Part shown: in pieces, positions 44,011 to 52,486 of the stretch
Layout of the letters: each line of letters opens with the position of its first letter
Numbering within the stretch: position 1 is the first letter of the stretch
Assembly: GCA_023379675.1 (NCBI GenBank)
Contig: JAMCPL010000016.1
Coordinates: forward strand, 55,897-119,896
Source of the DNA: Actinomycetota bacterium
Lineage (GTDB): Bacteria; Actinomycetota; Acidimicrobiia; Acidimicrobiales; JAMCPL01
Length of the DNA: 64,000 nt
Reading direction: 5' to 3'
Notes under the pieces: model-generated
Databases searched by the model: none
What the model was told of the DNA's origin: nothing
Seen by the model: only the letters and a program-made list of their open reading frames with translations
Position numbers and translations under genes: made by a program

Positions 44011-45509
44011 GCCTGCCCACCCCCGAGCACATTGGCCACATTCGCCGCATTTGCCTGTCCTGCAGCCACGCCACTCGTAATGGATCCACCCAGTACCGGA
44101 CCCCCGGCAAGTACACCACTCGACCCCGGACCGATCACCACTGAACCGACCGGCAACGACCCTCCTGGCAGAACGCCACCCACCACTGAACCGACCGGCA
44201 ACGACCCACCCATCAGGGCACTCATGGTCATCTTCGATTCCGCCAGTGGAGCGACCTCGAAGAGGTCCTGGCGTAGGAACGCATCCACCTGCCCCTGCAA
44301 CTCTATGGCCCTGTCCACCAGCAGATTGGTGCCTCTGACGTAGGCGCCTATCTCCACCAGGTCCTTGGCATCCCGGTAAGCCGCTAGCAGTGCCCTCAAT
44401 CCTTGCGCCATCCTGCGATGCTCAGGCGTGGTGATGGCCGGTTCCAGGCGGGAAATGGATTCCAACACCTCGATTGCAGGGAAATGGGCTCCCGTAGCAA
44501 GACGGCGCGAAAGGACAATATGGCCATCCAGTATCGCCCTGGCCGCGTCTGATATCGGTTCGTTCATGTCGTCGCCCTCGACCAGCACCGAATAGAGGCC
44601 AGTAATGCTACCCCTGTCAGATATGCCGGCCCGCTCCAGTAGCATTGGCATGAGCGAGAAGACCGAAGGAGGATAACCCCTTGTAGCTGGAGGCTCACCG
44701 GCAGCCAGGCCGATTTCCCTTTGAGCCATCGCAAAGCGAGTAAGTGAATCCATCATGAAAAGCACGTCCAGGCCCTGATCTCTGAACCACTCCGCTATAC
44801 GAATGGCGGTGAACGCGGCTCGAACCCTCACCATTGCAGGCCGGTCGGAAGTGGCAACCACTATCACCGAACGGGCAAGACCCTCTGGACCAAGATCACG
44901 CCTGATGAACTCGTTGACTTCGCGCCCCCGTTCGCCCACCAGCGCGAGCACTGAAACCGCCGCATCGGTGCCCCTCATGATCATCGACAGCAGGCTCGAC
45001 TTCCCGACTCCCGAACCGGCGAAAATACCAAGGCGCTGACCCTTACCGCACGGGATAAGCGTGTCTATGGTCCGTATCCCCAGAGCAAGCTGCGTATCGA
45101 CCAGGTCCCTTTCGAGGGGGTGCGGGGGCTGTCCGTGCATGGTCACCTCTTCGAGTCCATCCAGCGAAGCACCGCCGTCCACTGGCCGGCCAAGGCCATC
45201 CAGCACGCGACCGAGCAGTTCCCCTCCTACCCGCACAGTTAGAGGGTGGCCAAGGGCTTCGGCCTCGTCACCGCAGCGAACTCCGGTAATATCCCCCAAG
45301 GGCGCGCACGCAAGCATGGAGGAGTAAGCCGAAACCACCTCCGCGTCGAGCACCCCGCCATGGCGGTATATCCTTACAGCATCACCAACCGCAGCCTCGA
45401 TCCCTTCGACATCTATGCGGAATCCGACCATCCGGGAGACCCTTCCGGTGCGCCTTGGCCGCGCAACAGCCGCCAGGGACCGCTCCAGCACAGGAGAGAG
45501 TATGCTCAT
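44007..45509 (-). CDS. fliI: Flagellar export ATPase FliI
   Basis: 500 residues from ATG 45509, which overlaps the fliH stop. Walker A is GIFAGSGVGKSSLL; Walker B region LDVLFMMDSLTRFAMAQREIG is followed by PPATRGYPPSVFSL. The catalytic core ends near residue 435. A Gly/Val/Leu/Pro-rich C-terminal tail of about 65 residues, containing two GSLPVGSVV units encoded by a 45-bp repeat, is additional to the family. Confidence 0.97.
   Translation of the reverse strand: MSILSPVLERSLAAVARPRRTGRVSRMVGFRIDVEGIEAAVGDAVRIYRHGGVLDAEVVSAYSSMLACAPLGDITGVRCGDEAEALGHPLTVRVGGELLGRVLDGLGRPVDGGASLDGLEEVTMHGQPPHPLERDLVDTQLALGIRTIDTLIPCGKGQRLGIFAGSGVGKSSLLSMIMRGTDAAVSVLALVGERGREVNEFIRRDLGPEGLARSVIVVATSDRPAMVRVRAAFTAIRIAEWFRDQGLDVLFMMDSLTRFAMAQREIGLAAGEPPATRGYPPSVFSLMPMLLERAGISDRGSITGLYSVLVEGDDMNEPISDAARAILDGHIVLSRRLATGAHFPAIEVLESISRLEPAITTPEHRRMAQGLRALLAAYRDAKDLVEIGAYVRGTNLLVDRAIELQGQVDAFLRQDLFEVAPLAESKMTMSALMGGSLPVGSVVGGVLPGGSLPVGSVVIGPGSSGVLAGGPVLGGSITSGVAAGQANAANVANVLGGGQA
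44136..44207 (-). repeat. 26-27-bp direct repeat (45-bp period) in the fliI tail
   Basis: CACCACTGAACCGACCGGCA-type copies at 44136-44162 and 44181-44207 encode repeated GGSLPVGSVV. Confined to the C-terminal extension, so variation would not disturb the ATPase core. Confidence 0.85.
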
Positions 45510-46378
45510 CACCGGACCCGCCCTGACATCCCCTGTAACGATAGACCAATATCCTGCACAGAAGAACCCAGTAGATCCGCCACCCTCTTCAAGGCCGTGG
45601 AAATCTGACCATCCACCGTACACGATCCGGCCTGTACAACACATCCGCCCCTCTCGACAGAATCGTCCGCGACGATCGTTATGCTCTCACCATTGACCAG
45701 AGGAACCAGATCGTCAGGATTCACTGCATCGTCAGGGTGCATTCTAATTACCAGATCGCTTCCTTGAGGCACCAAGCCTACTGCACGCTCCAGTGCTTCC
45801 CTTCCAGGATTACGGGACACGGCCAGCTCCCGGAGAAGGATCGCTCCCGCTATACGGACAGCCAGATCGACCACCTCCCTGGAAGCCACCTTCAGAACCT
45901 CATACCGCCCTTCTGCCAGCCGGCCCGCAGCCTCCTCGATGGACGACGCCAGCTTCGCGACAAGCTCCACACGTTCGGCTTGCATGGAAGATATAGCATC
46001 CTCCATGCCCTTGCGGTAACCCTCCTCGTATCCGGCTGAGCGGGCCTTCTCCACCCTGTCCTGCAGAGAGGAGGTAGCCGGACGGCGCACAGCCTCTGGG
46101 GAAAAAGTCCGCAGATCCCCTGAAGCTACCTGGACTCCGCTACCTTTTACCTCGCCCACCTTGGTCGCACCTTCTTTGACCTCATCCACGGTGACCTCAC
46201 CGAGAGAGGCCCTGGTGGCCCTCTCCGCTTCCGCCCCTTTCAGCACCTTCATGGCCTGGCGCGTGGATGGACGTCTCGATGCAGATACACTACCGGCGTG
46301 ACCGGAGGAGGCACCACCAAGCGAACCGCTCCTGGCGTAGGAAGCACCGGAAAGCTTCTTACTGGACAAGCTGCTCAT
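45509..46378 (-). CDS. fliH: Flagellar export ATPase regulator FliH
   Basis: About 289 residues. ARSAGYEEGYRKGMEDA begins a Gly-spaced coiled region typical of FliH, and the C-terminal half (ILLRELAVSRNPGREALERAVGLV, then IRMHPDDAV and DDSVERGGCVVQ) matches the FliH/SctL end domain. FliH holds FliI inactive and anchors it to FliN. I start at ATG 46378 inside the fliG end; the ORF-track start is 46 codons upstream within fliG. The stop overlaps fliI. Confidence 0.85.
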   Translation of the reverse strand: MSSLSSKKLSGASYARSGSLGGASSGHAGSVSASRRPSTRQAMKVLKGAEAERATRASLGEVTVDEVKEGATKVGEVKGSGVQVASGDLRTFSPEAVRRPATSSLQDRVEKARSAGYEEGYRKGMEDAISSMQAERVELVAKLASSIEEAAGRLAEGRYEVLKVASREVVDLAVRIAGAILLRELAVSRNPGREALERAVGLVPQGSDLVIRMHPDDAVNPDDLVPLVNGESITIVADDSVERGGCVVQAGSCTVDGQISTALKRVADLLGSSVQDIGLSLQGMSGRVR

Positions 46379-47372
46379 CTCCCCGTACCAGGACGATCTC
46401 CCCGGCACTTTCAAGTTCCCGCACCACCCTGACAACCGCCTGCTGGGCCGACTCCACCTGCGAAACCCGTATCGGGCCCAATATCTCCATCTCCTCGGTG
46501 AGGTCTTCCTGGGCACGCTCAGACATGTTGTGAAGGAACTTCTCCCTCACCTGATCGGATACACCCTTGAGCGCCACCGCCAAGTCCTTGGCCACCACGT
46601 TGCGCAGCACCCTCTGCAAGGTTCGATCGTCCAGATTGGTGATGTCATCGAATACAAACAGCTCATTGCGGATCTGTTCGGCAAGCTCGGGGTCAGTCTC
46701 TTCGAGCTCGGAGAGTATCTGCTTTTCCGTCGAACGCTCGGAATGGTTCAGAATGGAGACTATGGAGGAGATCCCTCCGACCTCCGTAGTCACCACCCCC
46801 GAACGTATAAGATTCGCCAGCTTACGCTCGAGCACCTCGGCCACCTGGCTCACGGCCTCAGGAGGAATGCGGCCCAGAGTGGCGATCCTCCTAGCCACAT
46901 CGACCCTCAGCTGCTCCTCCATCTCCGCAAGGACCCTGGCTGCATCGTCGGAGGACAGGTGAGCCAGCACGACCGCTATGGTTTGCGGGTGCTCATCGGC
47001 AAGAAAACTGGCCACCTGCAACGGATCTATCTTGTTCAGGAAGGCAAGCGGGTGCACCTGGCCTCCCGTCTCCAGCTCCGAAATGATCTCCTCAGCCCTT
47101 GCCCTGCCAAGGCGGTCCTCCAGCAGTTTGCGGGCCACGTCCACACCACCCTGCTTCACCTGGAAGAGCACCGCCGCCTGCTCGAGGAATTCACTGAGGA
47201 CGGTGCGCACCACGGGTGGCTCCAATGCCGGCAGGGAAGCCATCTCCGCTATCAGATCGATGACCTCTATCTCGGTAAGGCTCTTGAGCACCCTCTGGGC
47301 ATGCTCTTCGTCGAGCTGGGCTATCACCAGCGCGGCCTTCTGCGGACCTGAGAGCGCAACTGGGGCCGCCAT
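46359..47372 (-). CDS. fliG: Flagellar motor switch protein FliG
   Basis: 337 residues. The family motif DEHPQTIAVVLAHL sits at the centre, and the charged C-terminal torque helix region DDITNLDDRTLQRVL...LAVALKG is intact. FliG meets the stator and sits on FliF. ATG overlaps the fliF stop by one base (TGATG). Confidence 0.98.
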   Translation of the reverse strand: MAAPVALSGPQKAALVIAQLDEEHAQRVLKSLTEIEVIDLIAEMASLPALEPPVVRTVLSEFLEQAAVLFQVKQGGVDVARKLLEDRLGRARAEEIISELETGGQVHPLAFLNKIDPLQVASFLADEHPQTIAVVLAHLSSDDAARVLAEMEEQLRVDVARRIATLGRIPPEAVSQVAEVLERKLANLIRSGVVTTEVGGISSIVSILNHSERSTEKQILSELEETDPELAEQIRNELFVFDDITNLDDRTLQRVLRNVVAKDLAVALKGVSDQVREKFLHNMSERAQEDLTEEMEILGPIRVSQVESAQQAVVRVVRELESAGEIVLVRGDEQLVQ

Positions 47373-48976
47373 CAGACGTTTGCCGCCTTCTTCTCACGCA
47401 TCCAACTCCTTATGGTGGCCGCCACCTCATCCGGCTGGTTCTCTATGAACTGGTTCATATCGACGCTGGGCGCGCCGGCAAGTTCCCCCCCTACCGTCTG
47501 GAGCTGGCTGGTAGGCTCGCCAACGAGCGCTCCGGGTACCTCCGGGTACTCCAAGAGGCCGTCAATCCCAAGCTCCTGCTCCGCAGACGCCCTCCTTGCC
47601 TTACGTGCTGAACGCCACAAGAGGAAGAGCACCACCAGGATCACGAGTGCAACTGCAAGCAACTTGATGTCGTTCATGAGTGCAGCCTTGCGGGTTGCCG
47701 CAGCGGCGGCAGCAGCCTGCTTGGCGGCAGTGTTGGCGGCTACAGTGGAAAACGGCATGGACGCAAAGGACATCGTGTCCCCTCTGGCCGCCACCACATG
47801 CGCGGCGTTGACCACGCCTGCCTTGAGCGTGGCAAGGCTCACTCCCGCCGGCAGGGCCCTCGAGTTGACCAGCACCGCAACAGACTGGTTGACTGGCTGG
47901 CCAGGTGATGTAACCGTACTCTGGGTCTGCGTGCCGGCTTCGCAATTCGACGTGCCCGAACTCTTCGTGTAGTTTGTGGCTCCGGTGCCAGTGGTTGGGG
48001 TCACGGTCGACCCCAGCGCTCCACCGGGAATCGTGCCAGAGCCGGTGAATTTCTCGTTGCTGGTGGATGTACTGGTGCAGAATCCGTTCACCTTGCCATT
48101 AGGCGCAGAGAGGAGAGTATGGGTGGTGGTGCTCTGCTGGTTGAAATTGAGTTGTGCGTTGACAACCACATCAGCATTGTTGGGGCCAAGCACACTGGTC
48201 AGGTAAGCCTCTATCTTGGCCTGCTCCGCCTGGTCGTATGATTGGGTGGCGCTATCCTCGGTTCCAAGAGCAGAGGTCACTCCAGGCCCTGCCAGCAAAT
48301 TGCCGTTGGAATCAGCGACGGTCACGTTGCTCGCCGACAGCCCCGGCACTGACGATGCCACAAGATGCACTATAGCCTGCACCTCGCCTGGTGATAGTGT
48401 CGCTCCTGGAGCCATATCCACGAGAACCGACGCACCTGTGGGATTGGTATTGTTCAGTACGAAAGTCTGATTTGCAGGCAGCGCGATATTCACCTGCGAC
48501 CCGGTCACGCCATTGATTGCATCGATGGTATTGGAAAGCTCGCCTTGGAGCCCGATGAGGTAGTCGGTCTGTTGTGCAAGCTGAGACGTCGTAATCCCGG
48601 CCTTGTTGACCTGCGACAACCCCACATTGCCCTGGGTGGGAAGGCCAGCTTGGGCGAGGGCCAAGCGCTGGCTTGCAACGTCGTTGGCAGGCACCATGAT
48701 GGTCGAGCCACCGTTGGCCAGTTGGAACGGCACATGGTCGGAGGTGAGCTTTGCCGTCATCGAGGCTGCATCCGAAACGGAGAGATTGGTGAACAGGGGA
48801 GCATAAGTGGGCTGGCCGGAATAGGTCATGAAAATGGCTGCAATAATAATGATCATCAGCGCAACCGCCACCACGGTGGTCTTCTGGCCGGTGGTAAAAC
48901 CATCCATGATGCTCTTCACTCGGGTGCCGATGTTCTCCCTGTAACGATTGATCTGTTCGGCCGGTACGAGAGCCAT
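47372..48976 (-). CDS. fliF: Flagellar MS-ring protein FliF
   Basis: About 534 residues from ATG 48976, where the family N-terminus (QINRYRENIGTRVKSIMDGF) plausibly begins; ATG 49015, with an AAAGG before it, is an alternative. Membrane helices lie at about residues 25-50 and near the C-terminus (LAVALVILVVLFLLWRSARKA). The ring-building motif region APLFTNLS and NVGLSQVNKAGITTSQLAQQ are present. The C-terminal tail (EVAATIRSWMREKKA) meets FliG. Confidence 0.96.
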   Translation of the reverse strand: MALVPAEQINRYRENIGTRVKSIMDGFTTGQKTTVVAVALMIIIIAAIFMTYSGQPTYAPLFTNLSVSDAASMTAKLTSDHVPFQLANGGSTIMVPANDVASQRLALAQAGLPTQGNVGLSQVNKAGITTSQLAQQTDYLIGLQGELSNTIDAINGVTGSQVNIALPANQTFVLNNTNPTGASVLVDMAPGATLSPGEVQAIVHLVASSVPGLSASNVTVADSNGNLLAGPGVTSALGTEDSATQSYDQAEQAKIEAYLTSVLGPNNADVVVNAQLNFNQQSTTTHTLLSAPNGKVNGFCTSTSTSNEKFTGSGTIPGGALGSTVTPTTGTGATNYTKSSGTSNCEAGTQTQSTVTSPGQPVNQSVAVLVNSRALPAGVSLATLKAGVVNAAHVVAARGDTMSFASMPFSTVAANTAAKQAAAAAAATRKAALMNDIKLLAVALVILVVLFLLWRSARKARRASAEQELGIDGLLEYPEVPGALVGEPTSQLQTVGGELAGAPSVDMNQFIENQPDEVAATIRSWMREKKAANV

Positions 48977-49159
48977 CTCAGCGCCGCCCAGCCTTCCCTG
49001 CACAGGTATTCCCATATACCTTTGCCGCAGCAACTTTCTCCGTAACCGTGCGGCCACCGGCACCAGGTACTCTCACTGCAACCTCCTTATCTACGTCGAA
49101 TACCTTCTGCTCCACCGTCAAGCATCTCTCGTTATATCGCTCCGATCTGCTCCAACCGG

Positions 49160-49477
49160 TCATATAGGCAGGTTCATCACTTCCGTAAACGCGGTGACGG
49201 CCTTGTTCACAAGCGCCACCGTCACCTGGGTGGCAAGCGACGCCCTCGCAGTAGTGATCATCGCCTGCGCAATGTTGCCCTGGCCAGCAGCCGCCTGGGC
49301 CTGCTGGCTCGTAGCAGCCGCCTGGGTGTTCTGCAGCGAGTCGATCGCGTTGAGCATGGAGTTGGAAAACGACGGACCGCCTGATGAGGATGCACTGCCG
49401 ACGCCGCCCTGGCCACCGGCTACTTGCGAAGCACCCTGGCCAATGGAAGGAAGTGGATTTACCAGAGGAAGAGGCAT
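49160..49477 (-). CDS. fliE: Flagellar MS-ring/rod adaptor FliE
   Basis: 105 residues from ATG 49477, eight bases after the flgC stop; the ORF-track start is an out-of-place upstream extension. The C-terminal helix NIAQAMITTARASLATQVTV and KAVTAFTEVMNL match FliE. FliE joins the MS ring to the rod. Confidence 0.93.
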   Translation of the reverse strand: MPLPLVNPLPSIGQGASQVAGGQGGVGSASSSGGPSFSNSMLNAIDSLQNTQAAATSQQAQAAAGQGNIAQAMITTARASLATQVTVALVNKAVTAFTEVMNLPI

Positions 49478-49484
49478 ATCACCA

Positions 49485-49892
49485 TCAGCTCCCCAACGTA
49501 AGTGCCGACTGGTAAGCCGACTGCGCTTTTTGAAGGGCGGATACGTTTGCCTGGTAGGAGGCTTGGGCCTGGACAAGATCGACAAGCTGCTGTGACATCG
49601 ATATATCCGGGTAACGCACATACCCCTGGGCATCCGCCAAAGGATTGCCGGGCTGGTATGCTATCCTGCCTGTAGTGTTGCCCAGTGCTATGCCCACCAC
49701 GGCGACACCCCTGCCCTGATTGCCGAGAGCAGTCGACTCGGGCATGACCACAGGTGTCTGCTCGCGATATGGGATCTTGTTGGCGGGAACCGCATCGTTC
49801 ACGTTTGCGAGGTTGCCGGCCAGCGTATCGATCCACGTCTGCATAGCATTGATGCCGGAACCCGATATGGGTATCGCACCGAAAAGACTCAT
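49485..49892 (-). CDS. flgC: Flagellar proximal rod protein FlgC
   Basis: 135 residues. N-terminal INAMQTWIDTLAGNLANVNDA and the C-terminal YPDISMSQQLVDLVQAQASYQANV match FlgC. ATG overlaps the flgB stop by four bases. Confidence 0.97.
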   Translation of the reverse strand: MSLFGAIPISGSGINAMQTWIDTLAGNLANVNDAVPANKIPYREQTPVVMPESTALGNQGRGVAVVGIALGNTTGRIAYQPGNPLADAQGYVRYPDISMSQQLVDLVQAQASYQANVSALQKAQSAYQSALTLGS

Positions 49893-50233
49893 TGAAAACT
49901 CCCTCCTGCCGCTCCCTGGACAAGCCGGTACTGGGCATTGAACATGTCCACCAATGCCTGGTACTGCATAGTTGCCTGGACTGCATCTACCATCTGGCTT
50001 CCGACATCCACGTTGTTACCGTTGGTGGTGGGAAGCCGGGGGGAGGCCGACTCGGTGATCGACGCGCTCTGGGGACCCTGCCCGCTCATTGCGCTTTCCA
50101 GGCTCGACTGGAAATGCACCTGCTGGGCGGTATACCCGGGGGTATCCACATTGGACAAGTTGCCTGCTATGGCCTGCTGGCGCTGGGTCATACCTTGCAA
50201 CGCAAAGCCCAGCACCTGCATGATATCGCTCAT
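49889..50233 (-). CDS. flgB: Flagellar proximal rod protein FlgB
   Basis: 114 residues. GMTQRQQAIAGNLSNVDTPGY is the conserved rod-protein start. First gene of the long basal-body operon, which appears to be driven by a FliA-like promoter about 115 bases upstream. Confidence 0.97.
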   Translation of the reverse strand: MSDIMQVLGFALQGMTQRQQAIAGNLSNVDTPGYTAQQVHFQSSLESAMSGQGPQSASITESASPRLPTTNGNNVDVGSQMVDAVQATMQYQALVDMFNAQYRLVQGAAGGSFQ

Positions 50234-50346
50234 CGGAACTCCTCAGTACTACTCGCTCTTTCTCCACCGGGCACCATTACGGCATCCGGCACTACATTCG
50301 AGCCCTTCCTGGGCAATTCCGGTGTCTCCATACACCGCCTCCCCTG

Positions 50347-50374
50347 TTATCGGTAGGGAATGATTAAATCTTTA
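50347..50374 (-). promoter_or_regulatory. FliA (sigma-28)-like promoter upstream of flgB
   Basis: Reading leftwards, TAAAGATT, a 12-base spacer and ACCGATAA match the TAAAGTTT-N11-GCCGATAA consensus at 7 of 8 and 7 of 8 positions. Expected start is near 50340, giving about a 107-base leader for flgB. The match is by eye only. Confidence 0.65.
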
Positions 50375-50463
50375 GCACATATCCAAGGTCGCAGGGTGGA
50401 TGGGCGCCGGGCCTGCCGTACATGCTCCTGCCGTACATGCCGCAATGTGCATACAATATGCGC

Positions 50464-50469
50464 TAGTAT
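50464..50469 (+). promoter_or_regulatory. -10 element of the methyltransferase gene
   Basis: TAGTAT ends six bases before ATG 50476, consistent with a leaderless mRNA. No TGn extension or clear -35. Confidence 0.4.
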
Positions 50470-50475
50470 CTCTTC

Positions 50476-51342
50476 ATGTCATTACAAGAGACAGACGCTT
50501 GGTCGGAACTGGACAGTGCATTCCAGAATGAGCTCTCCTCCGATCTGGACCTCGAACATATCCGGCTCCTCACCCAGACAGTGACTTCGGCACCCGGCAG
50601 GAGAGCGCTATTGCAGGCATTGCATCTGGGTGACCGGAAGCACGTGCTCGACCTCGGCACCGGATTCGGCCCGGTGGTATTCGAGCTGGCCGCCCTCGGC
50701 ATCAATGATCTCTGCGGCGTTGACAACGATCAAACAGCCCTCTCCGCCGCTCGACGCATCACCACATCGCTACAAGCTTGGATACCTGGCGGATGCAACT
50801 TGAGATTCGATGAGGGCGATGCCACCGACCTGCAATTCGACGATGCCTCATTCGATCTGGTCACCTCCTTCCTCCTTTACCAGCATGTGGATGACCCACT
50901 GGGACTCACAGCTGAAGCGTGGCGAGTGCTCGAAAATGGCGGGCTCTTCTGTGCCGTCGAGGTCGACAATGGCCTGTCCGTCATGTATCCTGAGCCTTCC
51001 GAAGCCGTTACCAGGTTGGAAGAGGCCTACGACCGCCTGGCAAGCAGCAAGGGCGGCGACAGGCTGATTGGGAGGAAGCTCTCCACGATGCTCGACAACC
51101 AGGGTTTCAACATAGCGGCCATCCTCGTCCTGCCCAACGCCGCTCACGGACCAAGTCGCCCCGGCGACCTGGGACGCCAGCTCGACTTGGAAAGATTGAT
51201 GATAGCAAGGGACGCTATCGTTGGAGCAGGTCTGTTGACCCCCAACGAGATGGATGAATACCTGAGCATCTACGCCACCGAGGAAGCGTCGATCAGATTC
51301 AGACTTGAAACCCTCATAGCCGTGGTCGGGCAGAAGCCATAG
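50476..51342 (+). CDS. Class I SAM-dependent methyltransferase
   Basis: 288 residues. The SAM-binding motif I is KHVLDLGTGFGPVVFELA, the acidic residue follows in CGVDNDQTALSAARR, and motif II is SFDLVTSFLLYQHVDDP. It belongs to the broad UbiE/COQ5-like group; the substrate is unknown. It sits on the plus strand inside a minus-strand flagellar locus, between flgB and the fliT-position gene, so it could methylate flagellar protein or its glycan, or be an unrelated insertion. About 158 bases with no gene follow it. Confidence 0.9.
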   Translation: MSLQETDAWSELDSAFQNELSSDLDLEHIRLLTQTVTSAPGRRALLQALHLGDRKHVLDLGTGFGPVVFELAALGINDLCGVDNDQTALSAARRITTSLQAWIPGGCNLRFDEGDATDLQFDDASFDLVTSFLLYQHVDDPLGLTAEAWRVLENGGLFCAVEVDNGLSVMYPEPSEAVTRLEEAYDRLASSKGGDRLIGRKLSTMLDNQGFNIAAILVLPNAAHGPSRPGDLGRQLDLERLMIARDAIVGAGLLTPNEMDEYLSIYATEEASIRFRLETLIAVVGQKP

Positions 51343-51500
51343 CCTGGCAGATCCCGCGCCAGTGCAGATGGAGAGGCGACGGATCGACCTAGCGGTCGGA
51401 ACGGCGGCTCATCCGTGGAACCTGCTGATCAAGACGGCAAGAAGTTCAAGAAACCGGAATCCTGGACGGAGGTGCCTGCGTTTGGATTACGGGGCAGGTC

Positions 51501-51890
51501 CTAGGCGCGTTGGTCCAGATACACAGGTGCGGGCGTAATGCTCAGATTGACCTGGCCAATCGCCGCCAAGGAGACGGCCACACCATCGCGTAGTCCTGCG
51601 ACCCTATCTTCCATTGATCTAATACGTTCCAGGATATCTTGGGCTCTCACACGCATGGAGGCCGTCATCTCTCCCTCACCGGGTGCGCTCACGTATGGTT
51701 GCGGCCAATCACCCTGCCCCAATGAAGCCGCCTCACAACGATCCAGGTAGCCTTCCAACCTATCGAGCACTTCCTGCCACGATAGCGCCATGTCTCCCAT
51801 GCCAGCCGCACCTCCCGCGCCTACCATACCACCAACGCCTCCCACTGGAGACGACCGCTCATCAGTCACCTCGCCGCTCGCTCGCCTCAC
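51501..51890 (-). CDS. Small protein in the fliT position (flagellar chaperone candidate)
   Basis: About 129 residues from GTG 51890, just after the fliS stop. The first 40 residues are Gly-rich. Then comes a helical section (SWQEVLDRLEGYLDRCEA, then VRAQDILERIRSMEDRVAGL) resembling small export chaperones such as FliT, but without a convincing signature. The start in the ORF track (52004) overlaps fliS out of frame. Role inferred from position. Confidence 0.6.
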   Translation of the reverse strand: MRRASGEVTDERSSPVGGVGGMVGAGGAAGMGDMALSWQEVLDRLEGYLDRCEAASLGQGDWPQPYVSAPGEGEMTASMRVRAQDILERIRSMEDRVAGLRDGVAVSLAAIGQVNLSITPAPVYLDQRA

Positions 51891-51891
51891 C

Positions 51892-52389
51892 TCATCCACC
51901 GGAAGCGACGGCAGGAACCGGTGCAGGGGTGTCAGGCGTAGTGCCGGTGTCGTGCGAACCACCCAGGGAGCCGTCCTCCCCTGAAGCCGCCGTCCTGAAT
52001 GCATCCGCCAATCGTTCTACCAGCTCCACCACCCCACGCAAGCGCTCCACATCCTTCTGCAGATTCGCCTGGACAAGCTCACCATGGATGTAGGTATAGA
52101 GCTGGGCGAGGTTGGCTGCACCTTCCCAGAGATCGGTCCTCAGCACATCCCGTAGGGTGAGTACTATCTCCTGGGCATTCACCAAATGGTCATTTACGCC
52201 CTTCAAATCCCTGATTCCTTCCACCACGAGCAAGGACGTGGCCGTAGTAATGTCGAGCAACAGCTGATCGTAAAGCATGACGACCCTCTGCGCGGGAGTC
52301 GCCGTCAGGATGGCGTCACGCAAGTATCTCTCACGCAGATATCTCACGTTGGCGCTGGCATTACGGCCATATTCCCTACCATAAGTCAT
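51892..52389 (-). CDS. fliS: Flagellin export chaperone FliS
   Basis: 165 residues. The FliS start YLRDAILTATPAQRVVMLYDQLLLDI and YTYIHGELVQANLQKDVE are clear. FliS binds flagellin's C-terminus and keeps it unfolded for export. The C-terminus carries a short acidic/Pro tail. The stop overlaps the start region of the next gene. Confidence 0.95.
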   Translation of the reverse strand: MTYGREYGRNASANVRYLRERYLRDAILTATPAQRVVMLYDQLLLDITTATSLLVVEGIRDLKGVNDHLVNAQEIVLTLRDVLRTDLWEGAANLAQLYTYIHGELVQANLQKDVERLRGVVELVERLADAFRTAASGEDGSLGGSHDTGTTPDTPAPVPAVASGG

Positions 52390-52486
52390 AGCTTCACCTT
52401 ACGCACAACATAAGCACCCAATGCATCATCGCGTCACTCCATATCCTGTAAACTCATATACTACAAATATACTACAAACCCATGCC

